Assembly: GCF_001552635.1 (NCBI RefSeq)
Contig: NZ_BCRO01000071.1
Location: 1 to 64,000, forward strand
Reading direction: 5' to 3'
DNA: 64,000 nt
Origin: Actinomadura hibisca NBRC 15177
Lineage (GTDB): Bacteria; Actinomycetota; Actinomycetes; Streptosporangiales; Streptosporangiaceae
In this document: positions 44,143 through 51,763 of the stretch, one piece after another
Numbering within the stretch: the first letter of the stretch is position 1
Layout of the letters: every line of letters starts with the position of its first letter
Position numbers and translations under genes: made by a program
Notes under the pieces: generated by a model
The model's database searches: none
What the model saw: the letters and a program-made list of their open reading frames with translations, nothing else
Told to the model about the DNA's origin: nothing

Positions 44143-45777
44143 GTGACTCTCGGGAAGACGGTGATCGACGGGCGCTTCGAGCTGCGCGATCGGCTCGGCA
44201 GCGGCGGGATGGGCGCGGTCTGGCGCGCCTTCGACCTCGCCCTCGAACGCGAGGTCGCGCTCAAGGAGGTACGTCTCGCCGACGTCGACATGTCCCAGCT
44301 CGACGCCGGGACCGCGCAGATGATGCGCGAACGGGTGATGCGCGAGGCCCGCGCCCTCGCCCGCATCGACCACCCCAACGTCGTGACGATCCACCACATC
44401 GTCGACTCGCCCGAGATGACGCACCCGTGGCTGGTCATGGAGCTGGTCCGGGGCATGTCGCTGCAAGAGCGGCTGGCCGCCGGGCCGATGTCCCCGGCCG
44501 AAGGGGCGGCGCTCGGACGCGGGGTTCTCGCGGCGTTGCGGGCCGCGCACGAGGCGGGGATCTGCCACCGCGACGTCAAGCCCGCGAACGTCCTCCTCCG
44601 AACCGACGGCACCCCCGTCCTCACCGACTTCGGCATCGCCGTGCTGGAGGAGACGTCCCGCGTCACCGCGACCGGCGGCCTCGTCGGTTCGCCCGAGTAC
44701 ATCGCGCCGGAGCGCCTGCACGGAGAGGAGGGCAACCCCGCGTCCGACTTCTGGTCGCTCGGGATGCTCCTCTACGTGGCGGTCGAGGGAACGCACCCGC
44801 TGCGGCGGCCCACCACGGCCGCGACGCTGGCGGCGGTCATGACGGCGCAGATTCCGCCCGCCCAGCGCGCCGGTGGCCTGACCCACGTTCTCCAGGCTCT
44901 CCTTATCCGCGAACCGGACGCGCGCCCTTCGGCGGTGCAACTGGACGCCATGCTCGCGTCGGTGTCGGGCGGCCTCCCGACGTCGGTGCCGCTGCCGTCG
45001 CCCCCGCCGTTCTCCATGCCGGGTCCGGCGCAGGGATTCCCGCCGGGGCCCACACACCAGCCAGGCCAAGGCGTCAGAACGGGCCCGGCCGTCGGCCCGC
45101 ACGTCACCCATCCCGCGCAACAACGGCCGCGCCGCTCGAAGGCGGTCGGCGCGGCGCTCGCGCTCCTGGTGGTCGGCTTGGTCGCGACGGTCATCACGGT
45201 GATCGCCACCGTGGCGCTCGAACTGATGGAGTCGGACACCCCACCGGACGTGGACGCCGTCGGCACCAGCCGTTCGAAGGTCCCGGTGACGGGCAGCGGC
45301 GGCGGGAAGCGGACGGCGGCGAAGCCCAAGACGCTGCTGGAGCCCAGCACGATCCGGAGCGTCATCAAGAAGTTCCAGGAGGCGTCCGGCAGCAGGCAGT
45401 TCGCCGAGATGGCGCTGTACCCGGACCACGCGTCCGCCGACGCGCCCGCGAAGGCGCGGCCCGACAAGTTCGACAACTTCACGTACCAGCGGGGCGCGGA
45501 CGCGGCGGTGCGGACCCGTCCCAGCGTCGCCATCACGGAGAACACGAGGTTCGACTTCAGCCGGTTCAAGTGGGAGGCGCTGCCGCAGTTGATGAAGCGG
45601 GCCGAACAGACGCTGAACGTGAAGAAGCCGACCAACCGCTACATCCTGGCGAAGTCGTCCTGGACGTTCGCCGGGGACAAGCCCGTCATGATGATCTACC
45701 TGGGCGACGAGTACGGCAGCGGCTACATGGCGGTGAACGCCCTGGGCAAGGTCGTCAGCACCTACCCGGCCGACTGA
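44143..45777 (+). CDS. Ser/Thr protein kinase with external C-terminal domain
   Basis: 544 aa. Kinase domain at about 8-265: LGSGGMGAVWRAFD (Gly loop), EVALKEV (Lys41), CHRDVKPANVLL, DFGIAVLEE and SPEYIAPERL. A Pro-rich juxtamembrane segment leads to a membrane helix (ALALLVVGLVATVITVIATVALELM) and a C-terminal external domain of about 180 residues that is not PASTA (IRSVIKKFQEASGSRQFAEMALYPDHAS). TAGGCT lies 7 nt before the GTG, suggesting a leaderless message. The external domain is the likely sensor. Confidence 0.93.
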   Translation: MTLGKTVIDGRFELRDRLGSGGMGAVWRAFDLALEREVALKEVRLADVDMSQLDAGTAQMMRERVMREARALARIDHPNVVTIHHIVDSPEMTHPWLVMELVRGMSLQERLAAGPMSPAEGAALGRGVLAALRAAHEAGICHRDVKPANVLLRTDGTPVLTDFGIAVLEETSRVTATGGLVGSPEYIAPERLHGEEGNPASDFWSLGMLLYVAVEGTHPLRRPTTAATLAAVMTAQIPPAQRAGGLTHVLQALLIREPDARPSAVQLDAMLASVSGGLPTSVPLPSPPPFSMPGPAQGFPPGPTHQPGQGVRTGPAVGPHVTHPAQQRPRRSKAVGAALALLVVGLVATVITVIATVALELMESDTPPDVDAVGTSRSKVPVTGSGGGKRTAAKPKTLLEPSTIRSVIKKFQEASGSRQFAEMALYPDHASADAPAKARPDKFDNFTYQRGADAAVRTRPSVAITENTRFDFSRFKWEALPQLMKRAEQTLNVKKPTNRYILAKSSWTFAGDKPVMMIYLGDEYGSGYMAVNALGKVVSTYPAD

Positions 45778-45794
45778 CGCCGCCGCGCCGCCCG

Positions 45795-46667
45795 TCAGCC
45801 GAACTCGGCCGCGTGGTCGAGGGCCCACTTCGCGAAGGTGCCGGCCGGGTGGCCGGTGAGGCGCTGAATGTGGTCGGTGACGCGGTGGGATTCCGGTCGT
45901 CGCGTCGAGGCGGCGATCAGTGCCTCCACCAGTGGTTCGGGACGGCCGTCGGCGAGCATTCGTGAACGTGCGAGCTCGGCCGGAAGCGCCTGGAACCGCA
46001 GGTCGCGCCGGAGCGCGGCACCGAGCTGGACGACCTGGTCGGCGCGGCTGAGCACTTCGGGGCCGGTCAGCAGGTGGGGGCCGTGATCCAGGTGATCGTG
46101 CTGTGCGAGCAGGACGGCCACGGCCGCGTCAGCGACGTCGCGCTCGTCGACGACGGCGGTGCGCGCCGCCGCCGGGCCTGAGACGACATCGCCTGCCCGC
46201 ACCTGCCGCGCCCAGCCACGGGCGTTGGAGGCCAGCGTGTCACTGCGCAGCACCACGGGGCGTAGGTCGGCGTCGTGGAGCAGGGCTTCCATGTCCGCGT
46301 GCACCTGGACGATGGGGTCACTCTGGCGGGCGGCTTGATCGTCTATGGCGGTCGAGGACAGGTAGACGATGCGCGGGGTCGCCGTGGTGAGTTCCGCGAT
46401 CAGGTCGTGGGCGGGGGCGGAGTCGAGCAGGGGCCAGATCAGGAAGACCGCGTCGATGCCCACGAGCGCCTGGCGCATGGTGCCGGGATCGGTGAGGTCA
46501 CCGACCACCCATTCGGCTCCCGGTTGCGGGTCGGGCTGATCGCGCGTGAGGCAGCGCAGGCGTACGCCGTGGATGCGGAGCCGGGCGACGATCTCCCGGC
46601 CGAGGTTGCCCGTGGCGCCGGTGACCAGGATCGATGGACGGTGCGGGGGGTTGGTGGTGTCAGGCAT
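45795..46667 (-). CDS. NmrA-like NAD(P)-binding protein
   Basis: 290 aa atypical SDR. ILVTGATGNLGREIVARL is the nucleotide-binding loop (GxxGxxG); VVGDLTDPGTMRQALVGIDAVFLI and RIVYLSSTAI follow. The YxxxK catalytic pair is not evident, as expected for NmrA-like proteins. Its promoter has MerR-type geometry (TTGCCT-N19-TAGCGT with a dyad in the spacer) and the message starts close to the ATG. The divergent regulator is a pseudogene. Confidence 0.9.
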   Translation of the reverse strand: MPDTTNPPHRPSILVTGATGNLGREIVARLRIHGVRLRCLTRDQPDPQPGAEWVVGDLTDPGTMRQALVGIDAVFLIWPLLDSAPAHDLIAELTTATPRIVYLSSTAIDDQAARQSDPIVQVHADMEALLHDADLRPVVLRSDTLASNARGWARQVRAGDVVSGPAAARTAVVDERDVADAAVAVLLAQHDHLDHGPHLLTGPEVLSRADQVVQLGAALRRDLRFQALPAELARSRMLADGRPEPLVEALIAASTRRPESHRVTDHIQRLTGHPAGTFAKWALDHAAEFG

Positions 46668-46674
46668 GATCGTG

Positions 46675-46705
46675 ACGCTAGGGGTTCAGGTCGACATGAA
46701 GGCAA
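46675..46705 (-). promoter_or_regulatory. MerR-type promoter of the NmrA-like gene
   Basis: TTGCCT (-35, 46700-46705) and TAGCGT (-10, 46675-46680) are 19 bp apart, the over-long spacing of MerR-activated promoters. TTCAGGTCGACATGAA (46685-46700), a 16-bp palindrome with one mismatched pair, occupies the spacer. The -10 is 7 nt from the ATG. Confidence 0.75.
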
Positions 46706-46718
46706 GGCGCGCGTGGTG

Positions 46719-46894
46719 ATGACGATCGGGGAAGCGGCTGCGGCGCTCGGCGTCGAGGCTCACGTGCTGCGGCACTGGAGAACGAGGTCGTCCACAGGCA
46801 GCAGGCGATCACCTTCTTGCAGCACACCGTGGAGTGCCGACACCGGTACCTCGACGACTGCCCGGACTGCACGGCGTTCGTGCGCGGGGCTTGA
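46719..46894 (+). pseudogene. merR-family regulator with internal deletion and frameshift
   Basis: The 5' part encodes MTIGEAAAALGVEAHVLRHW, the start of a MerR DNA-binding domain. Then the frame is lost; a second frame encodes NEVVHRQQAITFLQHTVECRHRYLDDCPDCTAFVRGA with a stop at 46892-46894, matching the C-terminal coiled coil and Cys-rich tail of such regulators. About 70-80 codons between (wing and dimerisation helix) are missing. It is divergent from the NmrA-like gene, the normal target arrangement. Confidence 0.8.
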
Positions 46895-46961
46895 GCCGCA
46901 CTCTCGTTGGGTTTGGCGGCCCTGACGGGGCCCACGTCACTGGCGTGTTGCGGTGGGGTGG

Positions 46962-47027
46962 CCTCCGGACGGGCGGGACCTGGTGCGTCGGTTCACTCGG
47001 GGGAGGTGAAGACCGCCCGTCCGGAGG
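46962..47027. repeat. 15-bp inverted repeat with nested hairpin
   Basis: CCTCCGGACGGGCGG (46962-46976) and its exact complement (47013-47027) flank 36 bp that contain a smaller TTCAC/GTGAA dyad. It lies just after the minus-strand 60-aa gene and could terminate it. Confidence 0.7.
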
Positions 47028-47030
47028 TGT

Positions 47031-47213
47031 TCAGGAGTCGCGGAGATCGGCGATGCAGGTGGCGGCCAGGGCGTTGATCGCGGTGATGGTGCCGGGGAGC
47101 AGGCCGTAGGTGCGCATGGCCTCCTCGTAGGCGGCCTTGGCGATCTCCAGCGCGGAATGCAGGGGTACCGAGGCGTCGGGTGCCGGTGTTTCCGGGGGCG
47201 GCGCGCCGGTCAT
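47031..47213 (-). CDS. 60-aa hypothetical protein
   Basis: It reads MTGAPPPETPAPDAS and then one helical stretch (LHSALEIAKAAYEEAMRTYGLLPG and a C-terminal helix). The start overlaps the stop of the HATPase gene by 4 bp, so it is co-translated. Unrecognised; small helical partners of this kind occur in XRE/DUF397 clusters. Confidence 0.65.
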   Translation of the reverse strand: MTGAPPPETPAPDASVPLHSALEIAKAAYEEAMRTYGLLPGTITAINALAATCIADLRDS

Positions 47214-47719
47214 CGGGTGGTCCCGGTGGATGCGGGGTGGATGGGGGCCGGTGGCTGGGTCGTCGCTGGTGGGCTGATGTGAAGGGCTGCCCACACGATC
47301 TTCCAGATGGTGCCGGCCTCGTCGGGCTGGTAGCGGTAGCCCCAGTCGTTCGCCAGGTTGGTGACCATGTGCAGGCCGCGCCCGGATTCGGAGAGCTGGT
47401 CGGTGGCGCGGCGCACCGGCGGGTCGAGATGCTGGTCGCTCACCTCGATGAGGAGGACGGCGCGGGGACTGGGCGTGGTGGTGGGGGTCGGTGGGGTGTA
47501 GGAGAGGGACACCCAGAAGCGCCGGTTCGGGTTGTGGTCGATGGCGTTGGTGACCAGCTCGTTGAGGGCGGTGACGGCGGAGTCGCCCTGGTCCGGCGGG
47601 ATGCCCCAGAGCGCCAGCTCCTGGCGCGCGAGGCGACGGACGAGTTGCGCGGCCTTCGGCATCCCGAATGCCGGAAATTTCCATTCCTGGCGTATTGATG
47701 TGGCGCTTGAGCCGGCCAT
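47210..47719 (-). CDS. RsbW-like ATP-binding (HATPase) protein
   Basis: 169 aa. The N box reads ALNELVTNAIDHNPNRRFWVSL; the G1 region is LLIEVSDQHLDPP and G2 SESGRGLHMVTNLANDWGYRY. This is the anti-sigma-type histidine-kinase-like fold, without histidine-kinase phosphoacceptor. Such proteins accompany WhiJ-like XRE and DUF397 genes in actinomycetes. It is divergent from the XRE gene, 97 bp apart. Confidence 0.9.
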   Translation of the reverse strand: MAGSSATSIRQEWKFPAFGMPKAAQLVRRLARQELALWGIPPDQGDSAVTALNELVTNAIDHNPNRRFWVSLSYTPPTPTTTPSPRAVLLIEVSDQHLDPPVRRATDQLSESGRGLHMVTNLANDWGYRYQPDEAGTIWKIVWAALHISPPATTQPPAPIHPASTGTTR

Positions 47720-47773
47720 TTCGCCTCCATAAAAGCTGCTTCTGGAGACAAGCGTGGCCTTGGCAAACTAGCT

Positions 47774-47801
47774 TGTCGCGTATCGACGACACACCCGATA
47801 C
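47774..47801. promoter_or_regulatory. Nested inverted repeats between HATPase and XRE genes
   Basis: TGTCG-N8-CGACA (47774-47791) and GTATCG-N10-CGATAC (47780-47801) overlap. They lie 16-43 bp before the XRE start and are candidate XRE operators. Confidence 0.4.
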
Positions 47802-47816
47802 ACCGGAGCGTGATCA

Positions 47817-48635
47817 ATGGCCCCGCTGGAGTCACTGAATCCCGATGCCTCTTTCAAGCACTGGATCGCCTCTGACCTGCGCTTCTATCGAGAGACGCTG
47901 GGACTCTCCCTTGCGCAGCTCGGGCAGGTCATGAAATGTAGCAGGCACACTGTGTCGAACATCGAGCATGCTCGCGACGGCTGGAATCTCAATGAAGATC
48001 AGGCGGAGCGGCTGGACGCGTTCTTGAAGCTCAATGGTCACTTCGCGCGCCTGGTGCGATACGCGCGCACCGCGCATGATCCCGACTGGTTCCCCGAGTA
48101 CGCCAAGTACGAGGCGAAGGCGCTGGAGATCCGCACCTACCGGCTCTCGCTCATACCGGGCATCCTCCAGACTCCGGAGTACGCCCGGGCCCTGTTCGCG
48201 GGGTGTCACATGGTCGAGGACATCGAGGCTGAGGTGGAGGCGCGGATGAAGCGCCAGGAGATCTTTCGGCGTAAGAAGCCGCCGCTGCTCTGGGTCTTGC
48301 TGGACGAGAGCATTCTTTATCGGGTCGTGGGTGGAGTAGAGGTGATGCGCGGTCAGCTCGCGCGGCTCCGCGCGGCCATCGAGTCGCCGCATGTGGTGAT
48401 CCGGATCGTGCCGCACTCCGCCGATTGCCCCTTGGCTCTGGAAGGCTCTTTCAACCGCCTGACCTTGGAAGGCAGCGATATGACCTTCGTTGACGCCCCT
48501 GGCGGAGGAAGGCTGGTACAGGTCGACACAGAAGTTCGGGAGTACGGGATACGTTGGGACCGAATCGGTGCGTGCGCCCTTCCGTGGGAGTCCTCCCGAG
48601 ACTCCGTAGAGCGAGCGATGGAGCGGTTTGGATGA
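47817..48635 (+). CDS. WhiJ-like XRE regulator (DUF5753)
   Basis: 272 aa. An N-terminal HTH (LGLSLAQLGQVMKCSRHTVSNIEHARDGWNLNEDQAERLD) is followed by a DUF5753 domain (YEAKALEIRTYRLSLIPGILQTPEYARALFAG and onward to VVIRIVPHSADCPLALEGSFNRLTLEG). Members of this family control development and antibiotic production in streptomycetes. It overlaps the DUF397 gene by 4 bp. Confidence 0.93.
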   Translation: MAPLESLNPDASFKHWIASDLRFYRETLGLSLAQLGQVMKCSRHTVSNIEHARDGWNLNEDQAERLDAFLKLNGHFARLVRYARTAHDPDWFPEYAKYEAKALEIRTYRLSLIPGILQTPEYARALFAGCHMVEDIEAEVEARMKRQEIFRRKKPPLLWVLLDESILYRVVGGVEVMRGQLARLRAAIESPHVVIRIVPHSADCPLALEGSFNRLTLEGSDMTFVDAPGGGRLVQVDTEVREYGIRWDRIGACALPWESSRDSVERAMERFG

Positions 48636-48826
48636 TCATTTGGCGTAAGTCGAGCCACAGCGGTGGCGGCGGTGCGGGAGGCCAGGAATGCATCGAGGTC
48701 GCCAGGCTGCGTGAGAGCGTCGGCTTCCGGGACAGCAAGGCCCCTGATGCAGGCCATCTCTCCTTCTCCGCCGAAGGGTTCGCTGCCCTCGTTAGCCGTG
48801 TGAAGCGGGATGAACTGAGCCTCTGA
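48632..48826 (+). CDS. DUF397 small protein
   Basis: 64 aa. IIWRKSSHSGGGGAGGQECIEVAR, RDSKAPDAGHLSFS and a final helix are diagnostic of DUF397. It is translationally coupled to the XRE regulator and probably modulates it. A terminator follows. Confidence 0.93.
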   Translation: MIIWRKSSHSGGGGAGGQECIEVARLRESVGFRDSKAPDAGHLSFSAEGFAALVSRVKRDELSL

Positions 48827-48841
48827 ACCCGACGTGACGAC

Positions 48842-48877
48842 ACGGGCCCCGGCCGCAGGAGTGCGGCCGGGGCCCGT
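48842..48877. terminator. Terminator after DUF397
   Basis: A 15-bp perfect stem (ACGGGCCCCGGCCGC with its complement) and a 6-nt loop lie between convergent genes. Confidence 0.9.
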
Positions 48878-48908
48878 TCACGTTCACCAGATCTGTGCTG
48901 TGCCGTCC

Positions 48909-49439
48909 TCAGGTGCGGATGACGAGGGTGTGCGCGACCTTGTCGTTGAGGGACTGGCGGCTGGGCCGGTCCCACAGCGGCCACAGGCCGTTCAGGAACG
49001 AGAACAGCCCGAAGATCCAGCCGATCCACGCCAACCCCGACAGCGTCGAAGGTAAGTACCAGGTCAGCGCCCGGATCACCGCCATCCGCGACGTCATGCC
49101 AGGGACGTACGGGCCGTTCACCGGCACCACGCGGAGCTTCATGACCTTCTTGCCGATGGTCGCGCCCTCGCGCTGGAGGAAGAACGTCTCGTACGCGACG
49201 GCGATGATGAGCCCCACCAGGTTGATGAGGAACTGCGCGGTGGGCCGGTTCTCCTCGATGTCGCCTGACCGCACCCACGGGATGGGCGTCGCCCCGGTCG
49301 CCGTCCCCATGACGATCGCCGAGATGACGACCCCGATCAGGAAGGTGGGGATGGCCACGATGATCCCGTCGATGATGCGTGCCACCACCCGCCGCCACCA
49401 GGGTCCGTGCCGCAGGCCCGTGCCCGATCCGTACGTCAT
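48909..49439 (-). CDS. RDD-family membrane protein
   Basis: 176 aa. WWRRVVARIIDGIIVAIPTFLIGVVISAIVM holds the R-D-D signature, with further membrane segments (AQFLINLVGLIIAVAYETFFL, WIGWIFGLFSFLNGLWPLW). GATIGKKVMKLRVV is the conserved cytosolic loop. The transport role is undefined. Confidence 0.9.
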   Translation of the reverse strand: MTYGSGTGLRHGPWWRRVVARIIDGIIVAIPTFLIGVVISAIVMGTATGATPIPWVRSGDIEENRPTAQFLINLVGLIIAVAYETFFLQREGATIGKKVMKLRVVPVNGPYVPGMTSRMAVIRALTWYLPSTLSGLAWIGWIFGLFSFLNGLWPLWDRPSRQSLNDKVAHTLVIRT

Positions 49440-49820
49440 AGCGCCCCCGATGCCCGACTGCTGATCATCTTTCGGTTACTCGCCGTGATATTGCCGGGCC
49501 GGACGGGCGGAAAACCTGCTGGTCAGCTCATGAAAATGCCTTGAAGGTATACATGCCGAGATTGAGCCTTCCCGAGATCATCCCTGGAAGGCGTCTCCGC
49601 GCGACCAGCGGCGCGATCGGCCAGCCGCTGCCCCCAGTAGGCGTGCTCCCCGCGCACACGGATGGCGACGCCGTCGCCGAACGCCGTAGCCTGAGAAGCG
49701 ATGACCTACTTGACGGACGAGAAGGCAAACTCCGTTCGACGGTCGCCGCCCGAAATGTCCGTCTCTTCAAAAGTGCTCACGAATCGTGTTACTCGCCGGT
49801 AGAACACCAGGTCAGCGAGC
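49440..49820. other. RDD-CRISPR intergenic region with probable CRISPR leader
   Basis: 381 bp without a supported gene. It includes a decayed repeat at 49643-49665 that matches 14 consecutive bases of the CRISPR repeat, then diverges. The last 100 bp before the array, ending CAGGTCAGCGAG, are the best candidate for the leader, in line with the intact repeats starting here and the degenerate one at the far end. Confidence 0.5.
49643..49665 (+). repeat. Decayed solitary CRISPR repeat
   Basis: GTGCTCCCCGCGCAC followed by ACGGATGG, that is the array repeat with two bases lost from the second stem. It lies 178 bp before the first intact repeat, not a multiple of the 61-bp period. Confidence 0.65.
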
Positions 49821-50154
49821 CTGCTCCCCGCGCACGCGGGGATGGACCCGAAAGAAGGTAAATGCTGCTGTAAAGCAGCTCCTGCTCCCCGCGCACGCGG
49901 GGATGGACCCGCCGTACTGCCTGCGGAGCGCCAGGCCGTAAACTGCTCCCCGCGCACGCGGGGATGGACCCGCGATCTGGTCGTAGGTGACGCGCGGGAT
50001 GTTCTGCTCCCCGCGCACGCGGGGATGGACCCACGGCCGCTACCAGCGCGCCGCCTGACCCCTCCTGCTCCCCGCGCACGCGGGGATGGACCCCGAGACC
50101 GGCAGCAAGGCACTGGAGTTCGGAGCTGCTCCCCGCGCACGCGGGGATGGTTTT
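49821..50154 (+). CRISPR. Type I-E CRISPR array, six repeats, no cas genes nearby
   Basis: 29-bp repeats start at 49821, 49882, 49943, 50004, 50065 and 50126, an exact 61-bp period, giving five 32-bp spacers. The repeat begins CTGCTCCCCGCG and ends CGGGGATGGACCC; its core CCCCGCG-CAC-GCGGGG folds, leaving an 8-nt handle ATGGACCC, as in type I-E. The first five repeats are identical and the sixth loses its last bases (ATGGTTTT), so it is leader-distal and transcription runs rightward. No cas gene is in the window, so the array needs machinery encoded elsewhere or is a relic. All five spacers are unidentified. Confidence 0.95.
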
Positions 50155-50167
50155 GTGCAGGGAAGGT

Positions 50168-51079
50168 CTACGGTGCAGCGTTCTCTTTCTTCGGGCCTGA
50201 CGACGCCGCGCTCGTCCCTGCCCTTCGGGCGATCTCGTCATGCAGCCGGAACAGGGACGGCATCGTCCCCCGATCGCGTTCATGCAGCACCGTCCAACAC
50301 CGCGCCACCAGCCCCCGCGCCTCCGTCCCCGGCCACGGCTGCGGCAGCAGTTCCGGCGGCAGCAGCGGGTCAGGCTCCATCGCCCGCGTCAGCTCCGCCG
50401 CCAGTTCCACCGCCATCGTCAGCAACTCCGCCGAACCGATCTCCCCAGGCCCAGCCAGCCGCTCCCACCGAGGACGGGCAACGGCACCCAGCCGCTCATA
50501 GCGAGCCGCGATCTCCTGCACCGGCCACAACCCCCGAGCCAGCTCCACCGGATCGCTCGTCTCACCCCGGCGCAGATCCGTGCTGGTCATCAGCGTCAGC
50601 GCGTCATGCACCCCCAGCCGTCGCGCCTCGTCCTCTACATACGGCTCCCACGCGTTCGCGCTGACGTACAAGCCGCCCTGCACCAACGACCCGCCCAGAT
50701 ACAGCAGCTTCTCCCGCAGCGCATCGCGCGCCCCGCGCGCCGCCTCGGGCACCGCGAATGCCGCCAGGTGCCAGACCCCGTCCCACGGCGCGAGCCCGGC
50801 GTCCTGCTGGAACGCGTAGTCCAGGAAGTCCGCGTCCGGCACCAGGTCCCGCATCGTCTCGGCCGTCGCCCGCAGCACCGCCTTGCGCCCCCGCCCCTCC
50901 TGCGCGAAGCGCCCCTCCGCCACCAGCCGCTTCACGCACAACCGCACCTGCTGGTCGCTCATCCCCAGCACCCCGGCGACGTCGTACAGCTCGCCCGCGT
51001 CCACCGTCCCGTCCTCGCCGACCAGCGCATGGACGAGCATCCGCGTGGGCACCTCGACGTGATCGCTCACCACGTTCAC
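50168..51079 (-). CDS. PaaX-family transcriptional regulator
   Basis: 303 aa from GTG at 51079, which overlaps the GNAT stop (GTGA) and has GGAAGGGG in front. An N-terminal winged helix (MLVHALVGEDGTVDAGELYDVAGVLGMSDQQVRLCVKRLVAEGRF) is followed by the PaaX-like central domain (DGVWHLAAFAVPEAARGARDALREKLLYLGGSLVQGGLYVSANAW) and a C-terminal helical domain. PaaX repressors answer to aryl-CoA; the ligand here is unknown. The stop lies 14 bp beyond the last CRISPR repeat. Confidence 0.85.
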   Translation of the reverse strand: MNVVSDHVEVPTRMLVHALVGEDGTVDAGELYDVAGVLGMSDQQVRLCVKRLVAEGRFAQEGRGRKAVLRATAETMRDLVPDADFLDYAFQQDAGLAPWDGVWHLAAFAVPEAARGARDALREKLLYLGGSLVQGGLYVSANAWEPYVEDEARRLGVHDALTLMTSTDLRRGETSDPVELARGLWPVQEIAARYERLGAVARPRWERLAGPGEIGSAELLTMAVELAAELTRAMEPDPLLPPELLPQPWPGTEARGLVARCWTVLHERDRGTMPSLFRLHDEIARRAGTSAASSGPKKENAAP

Positions 51080-51687
51080 CGCCCCTTCCGCCGCACGGCC
51101 CGCCGCATCGTCGTCACCGCGCCGAACCCCAGCAGCCTCCGAAGATAGGGCGTCTGCACGGTCCGCACAGCCGTGAACCCGCGCCGCTCGTACAGGGCCC
51201 GCGCCCGCAGGTTCACGTCGATCACGTCCAACCTGATCTCGCGGCACCCGTGCTCGGCGGCCACAGCGGCGATCTCCTCCAGGAGCAGGCTCCCCACCCC
51301 TATGCTCCGCGCGGCACCGTCCACCGCAATGCCGTCCATGACGAGCTGCCCGGACGCCGCCCGACGCTCGAACAGCGCCAGCAACGCCACCCGCCACACC
51401 CCGCTGACCCACCCGTACTCGCGCAGCACATCCACCGCCGAGCCCCCGGTGAGCGACCGCCCGTCGAGCTGGTAACCCGCCAGGCCGACGAGCCGCCCGT
51501 CCACCAGCGCGCAGACGGCCCGGTCAGCGTCCAGGTGGGCGGCGATGAAGGGCACCGCCTTCTCCGGCGGGTTCAGCGCCGGGCCGAGCTTACGGCCGAA
51601 CGCCTCCCAGTACAGCTCGGCGGCCCGCAGCTCGGCCCCGGCGGGAAGGCCGCGACGGATCGTGACCCGCCCGGTGTCCTCGACCAT
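51076..51687 (-). CDS. GNAT-family N-acetyltransferase
   Basis: 203 aa. VTIRRGLPAGAELRAAELYWEAFGRKLG, LVMDGIAVDGAARSIGVGSLLLEEIAAVAAEHG (acetyl-CoA loop) and VNLRARALYERRGF are clear GNAT motifs. It overlaps paaX and is probably in one operon with it. It is divergent from the alpha/beta-hydrolase gene; the region between has palindromes that may be PaaX sites. Confidence 0.9.
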   Translation of the reverse strand: MVEDTGRVTIRRGLPAGAELRAAELYWEAFGRKLGPALNPPEKAVPFIAAHLDADRAVCALVDGRLVGLAGYQLDGRSLTGGSAVDVLREYGWVSGVWRVALLALFERRAASGQLVMDGIAVDGAARSIGVGSLLLEEIAAVAAEHGCREIRLDVIDVNLRARALYERRGFTAVRTVQTPYLRRLLGFGAVTTMRRAVRRKGR

Positions 51688-51717
51688 GCGACGCCCCTTT
51701 CGATCGCGCAGCAAACT

Positions 51718-51738
51718 ATCGTTATGTGTACGATCGTA
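51718..51738. promoter_or_regulatory. Palindromes between GNAT/paaX and the hydrolase gene
   Basis: TACGATCGTA (51729-51738) is a perfect 10-bp palindrome, and ATCGT-N7-ACGAT (51718-51734) overlaps it. The short 76-bp divergent region makes control of both sides likely. Confidence 0.4.
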
Positions 51739-51763
51739 GCTCAAGTGATAGAAAGGTGAGTCG

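Noticed and set aside
47031..50154. cas genes near the CRISPR array
   Set aside because: Neighbouring products (RDD, PaaX, GNAT, XRE, HATPase) show no Cas motifs.
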